DNA from: Gammaproteobacteria bacterium
GTDB lineage: Bacteria > Pseudomonadota > Gammaproteobacteria > Xanthomonadales > SZUA-36
NCBI GenBank assembly: GCA_030426265.1
Contig: JAUHYP010000001.1
Location: 207,054 to 271,053 of the forward strand
Length of the DNA stretch: 64,000 bases
Direction: 5' to 3'
Numbering within the stretch: position 1 is the first letter of the stretch; the number at the start of each line of letters is the position of its first letter. The notes under the pieces are model-generated. The model was not told where the DNA came from. It did not search any database and worked only from the letters and a program-made list of their open reading frames with translations. A program made the translations under genes and the position numbers. This document shows positions 38,160 to 47,147 of this stretch, piece after piece.

Positions 38160-39207
38160 CGGCATTGGTCCCGAGGTCACGGCCGAGGCCCGCCGCCTCA
38201 TCGAGGCCGTCGCCGAAATCCATGGACTGAGCTTCGACATCGACGAGGACCTGATCGGTGGCGCCGCCCTGGACGCCACCGGCGAGCCGCTGCCCAAGGA
38301 GACCCTCGCCAAGTGCCGCGAGGCCGACGCCGTCATCCTGGGCGCCGTCGGCGGTCCCCAGTGGGATGACCCGGATGCCAAGAAGCGCCCGGAACAGGGC
38401 CTGCTGAACCTGCGCAAGGAACTGGGCCTGTTCGCCAACCTGCGTCCCGTCCGCCTGCACCCCAGCCTGGCCCACATCAGCCCGCTAAAGGCCGAGAAGA
38501 TCCAGAACGTGGACCTGATGGTGGTGCGCGAACTGACCGGGGGCAGCTACTTCGGCAAGAAGGAACTGGACGCCGACAGCGCCTCGGACGAGTACCGCTA
38601 CTCGCGCGAGGAGATCGAACGCGTGGTGCGCCTGGCGGCGGACATGGCGCGCAGCCGCTACGGGCGGGTGACCATGATCGACAAGGCCAACGTGCTGGCC
38701 ACTTCACGCCTCTGGCGCAAGGTTTCGGCAGAGGTGATGAAGAAGAGCTACCCGGACGTGGCCTACGAGACCATGCTGGTGGACGCGGCGGCCATGCACA
38801 TCGTGGCCAACCCCTCGCGCTTCAACGTGATCGTCACCGAGAACATGTTCGGCGACATCCTGACCGACGAGGCCTCGGTGCTGGTGGGTTCCATGGGCAT
38901 GCTGCCCTCGGCCTCGCTGGGCACGGGCAAGGCGGGCCTGTTCGAGCCCATCCACGGTTCGGCCCCGGACATCGCCGGGCGGCGCCTGGCCAACCCCTTC
39001 GGCATGCTGGGCTCGGTGGGCATGATGTTCGAATACTCCCTGGGTATGCGCGAAATCGCACGGCAGATCGAGCTGGCCATCTGGAATGCCGTCTCGGCCG
39101 GCCAGTGCACGCTGGACATCGGCGGCAACCTGCGCACGGACGAGGCCGCGAACGCGGTGATCGAGCGCCTGGGCGAGATCCACACCAAAAAAGTGGCGTT
39201 CATCTGA
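38128..39207 (+). CDS. leuB: 3-isopropylmalate dehydrogenase
   Basis: LLPGDGIGPEVTAEA, VRELTGGSYFGKKE, MFGDILTDEASVLVGSMGMLPSASLG. Confidence 0.96.
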   Translation: MNAKILLLPGDGIGPEVTAEARRLIEAVAEIHGLSFDIDEDLIGGAALDATGEPLPKETLAKCREADAVILGAVGGPQWDDPDAKKRPEQGLLNLRKELGLFANLRPVRLHPSLAHISPLKAEKIQNVDLMVVRELTGGSYFGKKELDADSASDEYRYSREEIERVVRLAADMARSRYGRVTMIDKANVLATSRLWRKVSAEVMKKSYPDVAYETMLVDAAAMHIVANPSRFNVIVTENMFGDILTDEASVLVGSMGMLPSASLGTGKAGLFEPIHGSAPDIAGRRLANPFGMLGSVGMMFEYSLGMREIARQIELAIWNAVSAGQCTLDIGGNLRTDEAANAVIERLGEIHTKKVAFI

Positions 39208-39265
39208 GGCGCCGGCGTCGGGTGATGACGGTGACAGGCGACAGGCATTCGCTGCGGGGGCGCTG

Positions 39266-40864
39266 ATGGCGACGTTGGACGGCCTTCCCCAGCATTACCT
39301 GCAGCGCGCCCTGCGCGCCCAGGTCTACGACGTGGCCCGGCGCACGCCGCTGGAGCCGGCGCCGAAGCTCTCGGCGCGCGCGGGGGTGCAGCTGCTGCTC
39401 AAACGAGAAGACCTGCAGCCCACGTTTTCGTTCAAGCTGCGCGGCGCCTACAACTGCGTTCACCTGCTGGATGCGGGCCAGCGTGCCCGCGGCGTGGTGG
39501 CGGCCTCCGCCGGCAACCATGCCCAGGGCGTCGCCCTGGCCGCGCGCGAACTGGGCGTGCAGGCGAGAATCTTCATGCCGCGCACCACCCCGGACATCAA
39601 GGTCCGGGCCGTCGCCGCCCTGGGCGCGGAAATCGTCCAGACCGGTGACGATTTCGACAGCGCCTGCGCGGCGGCCATGGCCGATGCCGAGGCCAGCGGC
39701 GCGCGCTTCATTCATCCCTTCGACGACGAGGACGTGATCGCCGGCCAGGGCACCATCGGCGTGGAGATCACCCAACAGTTGCCCGAGCCGCCCGACGCGG
39801 TGTTCGTCGCCGTGGGCGGCGGCGGCCTGGCCGCGGGCGTTGCGGCCACCGTCAAGGCCATCTGCCCGGACACGAAGGTCATCGGCGTGGAACCGGAGGA
39901 TGCCGCCAGTATGCGGCGGGCGCTGGAAGCGGGGGCGCCGGTGGACATCGGCGCCACGGGCATGTTCGCCGACGGCGTGGCGGTGCGAAAGGTCGGCCGG
40001 ACCACCTTCCGGCTGTGCCAGGCCCTGCTGGACGAGGTGATCACGGTCAGCGTCGACGAGGTCTGCACTGCCGTGCGCCTGGTGTTCGAGGAGGCGCGGG
40101 CGGTGCCCGAGCCCGCCGGCGCCCTGGCCGTGGCCGGCGCCCTGGCCTGGGCGAAAGCCAACCCCGAATCCGTACGCGCCGATGCCCGCTGGGTGGCCGT
40201 CGTCAGCGGGGCGAACGTGAATTTCGACCGGCTCGGACACGTGGTCGAACGCTGCACCCTGGGCGACGGTTCGGAGGCCCTGCTGGCGGTGAACATTCCC
40301 GAACGGCCGGGCAGCTTCCTGGAGTTCTGCGGCATCCTGGGACAGTCCTCGGTCACCGAGTTCAATTACCGCCACAACGGCACCGCCGAGGCGCGCGTGT
40401 TCGTGGGCGTGCGCCTGAGCGAACCGTCCAGCGCGCTGCAGGAACACCTTGGGGACGCCGGCTACGAGGTCATCGACCTCACCGGCAACGAGGTGGCCAA
40501 GCTGCACCTGCGCCACCTGGTGGGGGGCTGCCTGCCCGTGGCGGAGCGCGAGGTGCTCTACCGCTTCGAATTCCCGGAGCGTCCCGGGGCCTTGCTGGAG
40601 TTCCTGACGGTGCTTGCCGGACGCTGGTCCATCAGCCTGTTCCACTACCGCAACCACGGCGCCGCCCACGGGCGCGTGCTGGCCGGCTTCCTGGTGCCCG
40701 AGGGCGACGATGCGGCCTTTGCCGCCTTCCTGCAGGAAACCGGCTACCACCACGTGGACGAGAGCGACAACCCGGCGTGCCGGGAATTTCTTTCCCGGCT
40801 ACCCGAGGCGGCGGCCACGGAACGATCCGCCAGCGGCGAGCGCCGCATGAAGACGGTCATCTGA
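39266..40864 (+). CDS. ilvA: Threonine ammonia-lyase, biosynthetic, with two ACT-like regulatory domains
   Basis: KREDLQPTFSFKLRGAYN, SAGNHAQGVAL, GGGGLAAGVAA; C-terminal ACT-like repeats. Confidence 0.95.
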   Translation: MATLDGLPQHYLQRALRAQVYDVARRTPLEPAPKLSARAGVQLLLKREDLQPTFSFKLRGAYNCVHLLDAGQRARGVVAASAGNHAQGVALAARELGVQARIFMPRTTPDIKVRAVAALGAEIVQTGDDFDSACAAAMADAEASGARFIHPFDDEDVIAGQGTIGVEITQQLPEPPDAVFVAVGGGGLAAGVAATVKAICPDTKVIGVEPEDAASMRRALEAGAPVDIGATGMFADGVAVRKVGRTTFRLCQALLDEVITVSVDEVCTAVRLVFEEARAVPEPAGALAVAGALAWAKANPESVRADARWVAVVSGANVNFDRLGHVVERCTLGDGSEALLAVNIPERPGSFLEFCGILGQSSVTEFNYRHNGTAEARVFVGVRLSEPSSALQEHLGDAGYEVIDLTGNEVAKLHLRHLVGGCLPVAEREVLYRFEFPERPGALLEFLTVLAGRWSISLFHYRNHGAAHGRVLAGFLVPEGDDAAFAAFLQETGYHHVDESDNPACREFLSRLPEAAATERSASGERRMKTVI

Positions 40865-40937
40865 CCGGTCACGGGGACGTTGTCCCGGCAGATTGACGGG
40901 ATGCCCCTGGAGCGTCGCGCGAGTTGAAAGAGGTTTG

Positions 40938-40990
40938 TCTGGCCTCACGGCCAGATCGTCAGGTGAAGCCCGGCCCCGGCCGGGCTTTGT
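40938..40990. terminator. Tandem hairpins between convergent ilvA and cysG
   Basis: TCTGGCC-TCAC-GGCCAGA (40938-40955) and AGCCCGGCC..GGCCGGGCTTTG (from 40967). Confidence 0.75.
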
Positions 40991-42412
40991 TCATGCGGCC
41001 CGGGCGCTGGCGACAGGAAGGTCGTTGACCTGGCCACTGCCTTCGAACCAGGCCAGTTGCCGGCCCACGGCCGCAACCTCGCCGATGACCAGCAGGGCCG
41101 GCGCGCCCCGCGGCGCGCGGGCGGCCAGGTCGGGCAGCTGGTCGAGGTGTCCGTGCAACGTGGTCTGCGTGTCACGCGTACCGTCCGCGACCAGGGCGAC
41201 GGGCAGGTCCGCGGGCAAGCCGGATTCGAGCAGCTTGCCTTTCAGTTCCGCCGCGCGTTGCGCGCCCATGTAGACCGCGAGTGTGCGGCCCTCGCCGGCC
41301 AGCGCCTGCCAGTCGGGCTCGCGCCCGCCCTCCGGGGTGTGGCCGGTGATCAGGGTCACGGCGTGGGCGTGGTCGCGGTGTGTGAGCGGGATGCCTGCGA
41401 AGGCGGCGCAGCCGATGGCGGCGGTCACGCCGGGCACGACTTCGTAGTCGATGCCATGGGCCCGCAGGTGCTCCAGCTCCTCGCCACCGCGACCGAACAC
41501 GAAGGGATCCCCCCCCTTCAGGCGCACCACCTGGCGCCCCTGGCTGGCGTGTTCGACCATCAGTTCGTGAATGGATTCCTGGCGGGTGGCGTGGCCGCCG
41601 CAACGCTTGCCGACGTCGATGAAATCGGCGTCACGCCGCGCCAGGTCGAGAATTTCGGGTGAGACCAGCCGGTCGTGCAGGATCACGTCGGCCTGCCCCA
41701 GGGCCTGCAGGGCCCGCAGCGTCAGCAGGTCCGCCCGACCCGGCCCGGCGCCGACCAGGACGACCTTGCCGGGCAGGGGTTTCCTGGCGGCCTGGTCCAG
41801 GCCCTTCTTCAGCCGGCGCTCGATGTCCTTCGCGGGCAGCGCGCCCAGCGCATGGACCTGCCCGCGGTCCAGCAAACGGTCCCAGGCGCGGCGCCGTTCG
41901 GGCAGGGGCAGCCGGGCGGCACGGTCGCGCAGGCGTCCGGCCGCGGCGGCGACCTTGCCCAGGCCCTGGGGGAGCAGGGCCTCGATCCAGCCGCGGATGC
42001 GTCGCGCCAGCACGGGCGAGGCGCCCGCGCTGGAGATGGCCACCTGCACCGGGTCGCGGTCGACGATGGCCGGCGTGATGAAGCGGCAGTGTTCACGGTC
42101 GTCGACGACGTTGACCGGCAGCCGCCGCGCCTCCGCCTCGGCATGTACCCGGGCATTGAGTTCCGCATCGTCGGTGGCGGCGAAGACCAGGCGGGGGCCG
42201 TCGAGCTGGGCCGGTCTGAACTCGCGGGCGATCCACTCCACCCTGCTGCCGTCGACCGCGGTCAGCAGGGCCGGGTTCAGCGTCTTCGCGACCAGCTGGA
42301 CGCGCGCGCCGGCCTTGCGCAGCAGCACGACCTTGCGCTCCGCGACCGCGCCGCCGCCCACGACGAGCACGGGTTCGTCCTGGATGTCCATAAACAGGGG
42401 GAAATACCGCAT
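40991..42412 (-). CDS. cysG: Siroheme synthase (trifunctional CysG)
   Basis: N-terminal VLVVGGGAVAERKVVLLRKAGA and C-terminal VGAGPGRADLLTLRALQALGQADVILHDRLV. Confidence 0.95.
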   Translation of the reverse strand: MRYFPLFMDIQDEPVLVVGGGAVAERKVVLLRKAGARVQLVAKTLNPALLTAVDGSRVEWIAREFRPAQLDGPRLVFAATDDAELNARVHAEAEARRLPVNVVDDREHCRFITPAIVDRDPVQVAISSAGASPVLARRIRGWIEALLPQGLGKVAAAAGRLRDRAARLPLPERRRAWDRLLDRGQVHALGALPAKDIERRLKKGLDQAARKPLPGKVVLVGAGPGRADLLTLRALQALGQADVILHDRLVSPEILDLARRDADFIDVGKRCGGHATRQESIHELMVEHASQGRQVVRLKGGDPFVFGRGGEELEHLRAHGIDYEVVPGVTAAIGCAAFAGIPLTHRDHAHAVTLITGHTPEGGREPDWQALAGEGRTLAVYMGAQRAAELKGKLLESGLPADLPVALVADGTRDTQTTLHGHLDQLPDLAARAPRGAPALLVIGEVAAVGRQLAWFEGSGQVNDLPVASARAA

Positions 42413-42629
42413 GGTTCTGACCTGGTGAATGTTTCCGATACCCCGGAATGTACGGACCCGGGCGCCTGTGCGGAAAGACAGGTTCCCTTGGACCTTAGAC
42501 AGGGTGGTTATAAGCCCATGCGAATTGATTGCTTGAGATCGATCGGTTCCAAGCTTATTCTCCCAAGGCATGAGGACGATCCGGCCAGCATTGACCCCAT
42601 CTGCGTGCTGCTCCCAGCACCACGCCGTG

Positions 42630-42665
42630 ATGTGGCTTTGCCTCTGTCCGCACCGTTCCGGGTGA
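42630..42665 (+). CDS. Candidate Cys-containing leader peptide MWLCLCPHRSG upstream of cysB
   Basis: ATG TGG CTT TGC CTC TGT CCG CAC CGT TCC GGG TGA; stop lies in a segment complementary to the terminator 5' arm; no clear Shine-Dalgarno. Confidence 0.3.
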   Translation: MWLCLCPHRSG

Positions 42666-42706
42666 GGGCCGCCGCCGTCTGATCGATCGTCGAGCAAGCG
42701 AACCCC

Positions 42707-42732
42707 ACCCGCCCCAGAGCGGGTTTTTTTTT
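42707..42732 (+). terminator. Strong intrinsic terminator upstream of cysB with no + strand gene in front of it (putative attenuator or sRNA end)
   Basis: ACCCGC-CCCAGA-GCGGGT followed by nine T. Confidence 0.85.
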
Positions 42733-42759
42733 CACTGGAGCAGGACCAGGCAACATCCG

Positions 42760-43785
42760 ATGAAACTGCAGCAATTGCGCTACCTCGTGGCGATCGTGGA
42801 CAACGGCCTGAACATCACCCAGGCCGCCGAGGCGCTGTTCACCTCGCAACCCGGCGTCAGCAAGCAGGTGCGCCTGCTCGAGGACGAGCTGAACCTCAAG
42901 CTGTTCGTGCGCAAGGGCAAGAGCCTGGAGGCGCTGACCAAGGCCGGGACGGAAGTGGTCGAGCGCGCCCGGCGCATCCTCGCCGAGGCCGACAACATCA
43001 AGGCGCTGTCGAACCAGATGGCGGGCCGCGTCGACGGAGAGCTGGTGATTTCCACCACGCCCACCCAGGCGCGCTACGTGCTGCCGGACCTGCTGGAGGC
43101 CTACCAGCGCGACAACCCCGGCATCGCCATCCGCCTGCAGCAGGGCACCAGCGAGCAGATCGCCCAGCAGGTGCAGGGCCGCGAGGTGGACTTCGCCATC
43201 GCTTCCGGCGAGAGCGAGCTGTTCGAGGACCTGGTCACCCTGCCGATCTTCAGCTGGGAACGCATCCTGCTGGTGCCGCAGGACCACGAACTGGCCGGCA
43301 ACGAGCACCCGACGCTGGACGACATCGTCCGCCACCCGATCATCTCCTACACCTACTCCTTCAACGACGACTCCTCGCTGGGCCGCGTGTTCGCGCGCGC
43401 CGGCGTGGAGCCCAACGTGGTGTTCACCGCCCAGGACCCGGACATCATCAAGACCTACGTCCGCAAGGGCATGGGCATCGGCATCCTGGCCTGCATGGCC
43501 TTCGACGCCGCCGTCGACAGCGACCTGGTGGCCATCCCGATGAAGGGCCTGTTTCCCAACCCCACCACCTGGGTGGGCTTCCGCCGCGATCGTTTCCTGG
43601 CGGACCATATGTTCGAATTCCTGGAGCGCATCGTCCCCGGCGCCAGCCGCGAATCCATCGAAGCGGCCATCGCCGGCGACGAGGGGGCCGGCAAGGTCAT
43701 CCCTTTTCCCCGGGCTGAGCCCCTGGCCCGGCACCCGACGCTGGGTGCGGGGCAGGACAGCTGCTGCGCCGGCTTCGATATCTAG
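42760..43785 (+). CDS. cysB: LysR-family transcriptional regulator CysB
   Basis: MKLQQLRYLVAIVDNGLNITQAAEALFTSQPGVSKQVRLLEDEL. Confidence 0.95.
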   Translation: MKLQQLRYLVAIVDNGLNITQAAEALFTSQPGVSKQVRLLEDELNLKLFVRKGKSLEALTKAGTEVVERARRILAEADNIKALSNQMAGRVDGELVISTTPTQARYVLPDLLEAYQRDNPGIAIRLQQGTSEQIAQQVQGREVDFAIASGESELFEDLVTLPIFSWERILLVPQDHELAGNEHPTLDDIVRHPIISYTYSFNDDSSLGRVFARAGVEPNVVFTAQDPDIIKTYVRKGMGIGILACMAFDAAVDSDLVAIPMKGLFPNPTTWVGFRRDRFLADHMFEFLERIVPGASRESIEAAIAGDEGAGKVIPFPRAEPLARHPTLGAGQDSCCAGFDI

Positions 43786-43831
43786 GCGCGCCTCACCCCG
43801 CCGCTACCTGCACTTTGGTGGTTGTAGGGCC

Positions 43832-44038
43832 GCCGCGCACCTTCACCCCCTTGCACCTGGCTCGGCCCGCTGGCCTGCGGCTTCCCTCCTGTCCCTATGC
43901 TTGGTGGGGCCGGCCGACAGGCCATCCTGGCCTGGTGCGGCCTCAATCGGCCATCCCTGGCCGATTGACCCCAGTCGCACAGTGCCACTCGGCAGCGGTC
44001 CTAATTGAGCCAGGTACAAGGGGGTGAAGGCACGCGGC
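43832..44038. repeat. ~205-bp structured palindromic repeat, copy A
   Basis: Terminal inverted repeat CCTTCACCCCCTTGCACCTGGCTC / GAGCCAGGTACAAGGGGGTGAAGG plus internal hairpin CAATCGGCC-ATCCCT-GGCCGATTG. Confidence 0.85.
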
Positions 44039-44165
44039 TACATTCGGGACTCGTGGGGTGCAAGCAGCGGAGGGGTGAGGCAAATGGGGGGAGGGAGGTG
44101 GTCGATCGGGGCAACCTGCCGCATCGTCGTTCCCTCAAGCTTCAATCTTTTCAACTCACGAAGAC

Positions 44166-44183
44166 GGGGTGGGTGGGGACGGG
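44166..44183 (+). other. Canonical G-quadruplex motif
   Basis: GGGG-T-GGG-T-GGGG-AC-GGG. Confidence 0.7.
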
Positions 44184-44201
44184 TGTGTGGGCTTTGGGTG
44201 C
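44175..44201 (+). repeat. Left arm of 27-bp inverted repeat flanking repeat copy B
   Basis: GGGGACGGGTGTGTGGGCTTTGGGTGC; partner at 44528-44554 with one mismatch. Confidence 0.8.
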
Positions 44202-44261
44202 CCACGCCGCCAGGAAGGACTCGACGCTCAGATCTGCCCCGCAACACGCCTCCCCGATGCA

Positions 44262-44466
44262 GGCCCGGTGCGTGACCCCCTGTACCCGGCTCAATCAGGG
44301 CCGTTGCCGAGCGGACCGGAGCGACTGGGGTCAGATGGCCAGGGATGGCCATCTGAGCCCGCCCGGGCAGGGATGCCCGTGCGGGCGGCCCCACAAAGCG
44401 CAGGGACAGGAGGGAAGCCGCAGGCCAACGGCCCGAGCCGGGTGCAGGGGGTCACGTACCGGGCCG
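44262..44466. repeat. ~205-bp structured palindromic repeat, copy B (opposite orientation to copy A)
   Basis: Terminal inverted repeat GTGACCCCCTGTACCCGGCTC / GAGCCGGGTGCAGGGGGTCAC plus internal hairpin CAGATGGCC-AGGGAT-GGCCATCTG. Confidence 0.85.
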
Positions 44467-44527
44467 TCCTACGAAGAAAAGACCTGCCGGCGGATCAAAA
44501 TCAATGCGACGAGCCGACCAACGACCC

Positions 44528-44554
44528 GCACCCGAAGCCCACACACCCGTCCCC
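44528..44554 (-). repeat. Right arm of 27-bp inverted repeat flanking repeat copy B
   Basis: GCACCCGAAGCCCACACACCCGTCCCC, reverse complement of 44175-44201 with one mismatch. Confidence 0.8.
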
Positions 44555-44568
44555 GGTCGGGGCCCCCG

Positions 44569-45321
44569 TCAAGCGGGGTAGCGGGCCGGCTCGTGCAAGC
44601 CGCACTCGCGCACGAGGCCGTTGAAGCGCGTGGCTTCGGCGTCCTCGTCGACGCCGGCCGGGCGTGAGCTGTGCCAATCGCCGATGGAGAGGTAGCCCTG
44701 CTCCCAGAGAGGGTGGTAGGGCAGGTCGAAGGCCTTCAGGTAGGTGAAGACGTCCCGGTCGCTCCAGTCGGCCAGCGGGTGGACCTTGTGCACGCCGCCG
44801 TGGGCCTGCAGCACCTGCAGGTTGCGGCGGGTGCTGGCCTGGCCGCGGCGCAGGCCGCTGAACCAAGTGGCGGCGCCCAGTTCGTCCAGGGCTCGGGACA
44901 TGGGTTCGACCTTGGCGAACTGGTTGTAGGCCTCGATGCCTTCGCGACCCTGTTCCCAGCGCCGTCCCCAGCGCGATTCCTGCCATGCGGGCGAGCGCGA
45001 GGGCCCGTAGACCTTCAGGTTCAGATCGAGGCGCTCGGTCAGCGTGTCCACGAAATCGTAGGTTTCGGGAAACAGGTAGCCCGTGTCGATCAGCACGATG
45101 GGAATGTCCGGGACCTGGCGCGTGACCATGTGCAGCATCACCGCCGCCTGGGCGCCGAAGCTGGAGCTCAGGATGTGCGGCCCGGGCAGGAAGTCCAGCG
45201 CCCAGCGCACCCGCTCCTCGGCGTCGAGGCGCTCGAGGCAGGGCTGCACCGAGTCCACCTGGCGGTCGGTCCAGGGCCCGCCGGGGCGGGGTACGCACAG
45301 TTGCAGGGCGGCATCAGGCAT
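44569..45321 (-). CDS. cysH: Phosphoadenylyl-sulfate reductase
   Basis: [27 protein letters not shown]-terminal RECGLH catalytic motif. Confidence 0.94.
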   Translation of the reverse strand: MPDAALQLCVPRPGGPWTDRQVDSVQPCLERLDAEERVRWALDFLPGPHILSSSFGAQAAVMLHMVTRQVPDIPIVLIDTGYLFPETYDFVDTLTERLDLNLKVYGPSRSPAWQESRWGRRWEQGREGIEAYNQFAKVEPMSRALDELGAATWFSGLRRGQASTRRNLQVLQAHGGVHKVHPLADWSDRDVFTYLKAFDLPYHPLWEQGYLSIGDWHSSRPAGVDEDAEATRFNGLVRECGLHEPARYPA

Positions 45322-47005
45322 GGGCGGCCTCCTTGGGCGCTCCGGTGAATTCAGGGTGGGTGCGGGCGATGAAGTCCCCGAAGGGCTCGCCGCCGCTCCG
45401 GCCTTTGGCGAAACGGCCGAGCCAGTCGTCGAGGACGGCCAGGATTTCCTGCTCGTCCAGGTTCTCGCCCACCATGCGGTTCAGGCGCGTGCCGTCGACG
45501 GCGGCGCCCAGGTGCAGGTTGTAGTGTCCCGGCGCCTTGCCGACCAGGCCGATCTCGGACAGGTAGGGCCGGGCGCAGCCGTTGGGGCAGCCGGTCATGC
45601 GCACGCCGATGCCTTCGCCGTCCAGGTCGTGGCGTGACAGCAGGCCCTCCACCTTGCCCAGCAGGTCCGGCAGGTAGCGTTCCGCTTCGGCCATGGCCAG
45701 GGAGCAGGTGGGCAGGGCCACGCAGGCCAGGGCCCGAAGGCGCAGCGGCGACAGTCGCTCATGGGTGTCCAGGCCGTGTTCACGAATGATGGCGTCAATG
45801 GCGTCGCGGTCTTCCGCCGCCACGTTGGCGATGGCCACGTTCTGGTTCGGCGTGAGGCGGAACTCGCCCTTCAGGACCTTGGCGATCTCGCGCAGGCCGG
45901 TGAGCTGGCGCGCCCCGGCGTGGTCGGCGATGCGCCCGCTCTGGATGAACAGCAGCAGGTGCCAGCGGCCGTCCTCGGTTTCCTGCCAGCCGTAGCGGTC
46001 ACCGGTGTCGGTGAACACATGCGGCCGGGGCTTGCCGAGGGCGAAGCCGGCGCGGCGCTCGAACTCCTCGCGCAGCCACTCCAGGCCGTGGTCCTCCACG
46101 GTGTATTTGAAGCGCGCGTGCTTGCGGTTGCTGCGGTCGCCGAAGTCACGCTGGATGGTGACGATGGTTTCGCCCACGGCGTTGACCTGATCCGGCGTGC
46201 AGAAGCCCAGCACCTGCGCCAGCAACGGGTAGGTGGCCGGATCGCCATGGGTGACGCCCATACCGCCACCGACGGTGACGTTGAATCCGGCGAGCTGGCC
46301 GTTGTCTTCCACCGCGACATAGCCCAGGTCGTGGGCGAAGACGTCCACGTCGTTCTGCGGCGGGATGGCGAAGGCCACCTTGAACTTCCGCGGCAGGTAG
46401 GTCTTGCCGTAGATGGGCTCGACGTCCGGGGCGCTCACGACCTGTTCCCGGCCGTCGCCACGGTCCAGCCAGATCTCGTGGTAGGCCGTGGTCTGCGGGC
46501 TGAGGTGGGCCGACAGCGCATCGGCGGCCGCCACGGTGTCGCGGTGCACGGCCGACAGTTCCGGCAGGGTGGTGCACATGACGTTGCGGTTCACGTCGCC
46601 GCAGGCGGCCAGGGTGTCCATGAGGACGGCGTCGATGGCCTGCAGGCTGGGCCGCAGGTCGCCCTTGAGCACCCCGTGAAACTGGAAGGCCTGGCGCGTG
46701 GTCAGGCGCAGTGTGCCGTTGGCCCAGGTGTTGGCGATGGCGTCCATGGCCAGCCACTGCTCGGGCGTGCACACCCCGCCCGGTACGCGGGCGCGGATCA
46801 TGAAGCTGTGGTCGGGCGCCAGGTAGCGCTGGCGCCGCTCCTCGCGCACGTCCCGGTCGTCCTGCTGGTAGATGCCGTGGAACTTGCTGAGCTGGGTGTC
46901 CTCCTCCGAGATGGCGCCGGTGGCGGCATCGGCGAGGCTGTCGACCAGCGTTCCGCGCAGGGCGTTGCTGCCGGTCTTGATCTTTTCGACGTCGAACTTG
47001 CTCAT
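45314..47005 (-). CDS. cysI: Sulfite reductase hemoprotein beta component
   Basis: [65 protein letters not shown]. Confidence 0.95.
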   Translation of the reverse strand: MSKFDVEKIKTGSNALRGTLVDSLADAATGAISEEDTQLSKFHGIYQQDDRDVREERRQRYLAPDHSFMIRARVPGGVCTPEQWLAMDAIANTWANGTLRLTTRQAFQFHGVLKGDLRPSLQAIDAVLMDTLAACGDVNRNVMCTTLPELSAVHRDTVAAADALSAHLSPQTTAYHEIWLDRGDGREQVVSAPDVEPIYGKTYLPRKFKVAFAIPPQNDVDVFAHDLGYVAVEDNGQLAGFNVTVGGGMGVTHGDPATYPLLAQVLGFCTPDQVNAVGETIVTIQRDFGDRSNRKHARFKYTVEDHGLEWLREEFERRAGFALGKPRPHVFTDTGDRYGWQETEDGRWHLLLFIQSGRIADHAGARQLTGLREIAKVLKGEFRLTPNQNVAIANVAAEDRDAIDAIIREHGLDTHERLSPLRLRALACVALPTCSLAMAEAERYLPDLLGKVEGLLSRHDLDGEGIGVRMTGCPNGCARPYLSEIGLVGKAPGHYNLHLGAAVDGTRLNRMVGENLDEQEILAVLDDWLGRFAKGRSGGEPFGDFIARTHPEFTGAPKEAAHA

Positions 47006-47015
47006 TATTCCGGAC

Positions 47016-47147
47016 TCACAGCGCGGGTCCGCGGCCGCCCAGCCGCGGTCCCCGGGTTTTCAGGCGGGCGACCTCGTCCTCGAAGCGGCGGCGCTGCGCC
47101 AGCCACTCGCGAAGCCTGCCCAGCTGGATGCGGAGAAAGGCGGTCAT
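47016..47147 (-). CDS. Small 43-aa basic protein between cysJ and cysI
   Basis: MTAFLRIQLGRLREWLAQRRRFEDEVARLKTRGPRLGGRGPAL*; ATG overlaps the cysJ stop codon (TGATG). Confidence 0.5.
   Translation of the reverse strand: MTAFLRIQLGRLREWLAQRRRFEDEVARLKTRGPRLGGRGPAL

Noticed and set aside
42508-43734. 408-aa antisense ORF opposite cysB
   Set aside because: Antisense to a convincing CysB; low-complexity composition.
43832-44554. Repeat pair as a CRISPR array
   Set aside because: Only two long inverted copies, not short direct repeats with regular spacers; no cas genes.
43832-44554. Repeat pair as a complete insertion sequence
   Set aside because: No transposase-length ORF between copies and no recognised transposase motifs; kept as a non-autonomous repeat only.
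44005-44667. ORFs crossing the repeat copies between cysB and cysH
   Set aside because: They run through palindromic repeats and into cysH on the opposite strand; no protein-like features.
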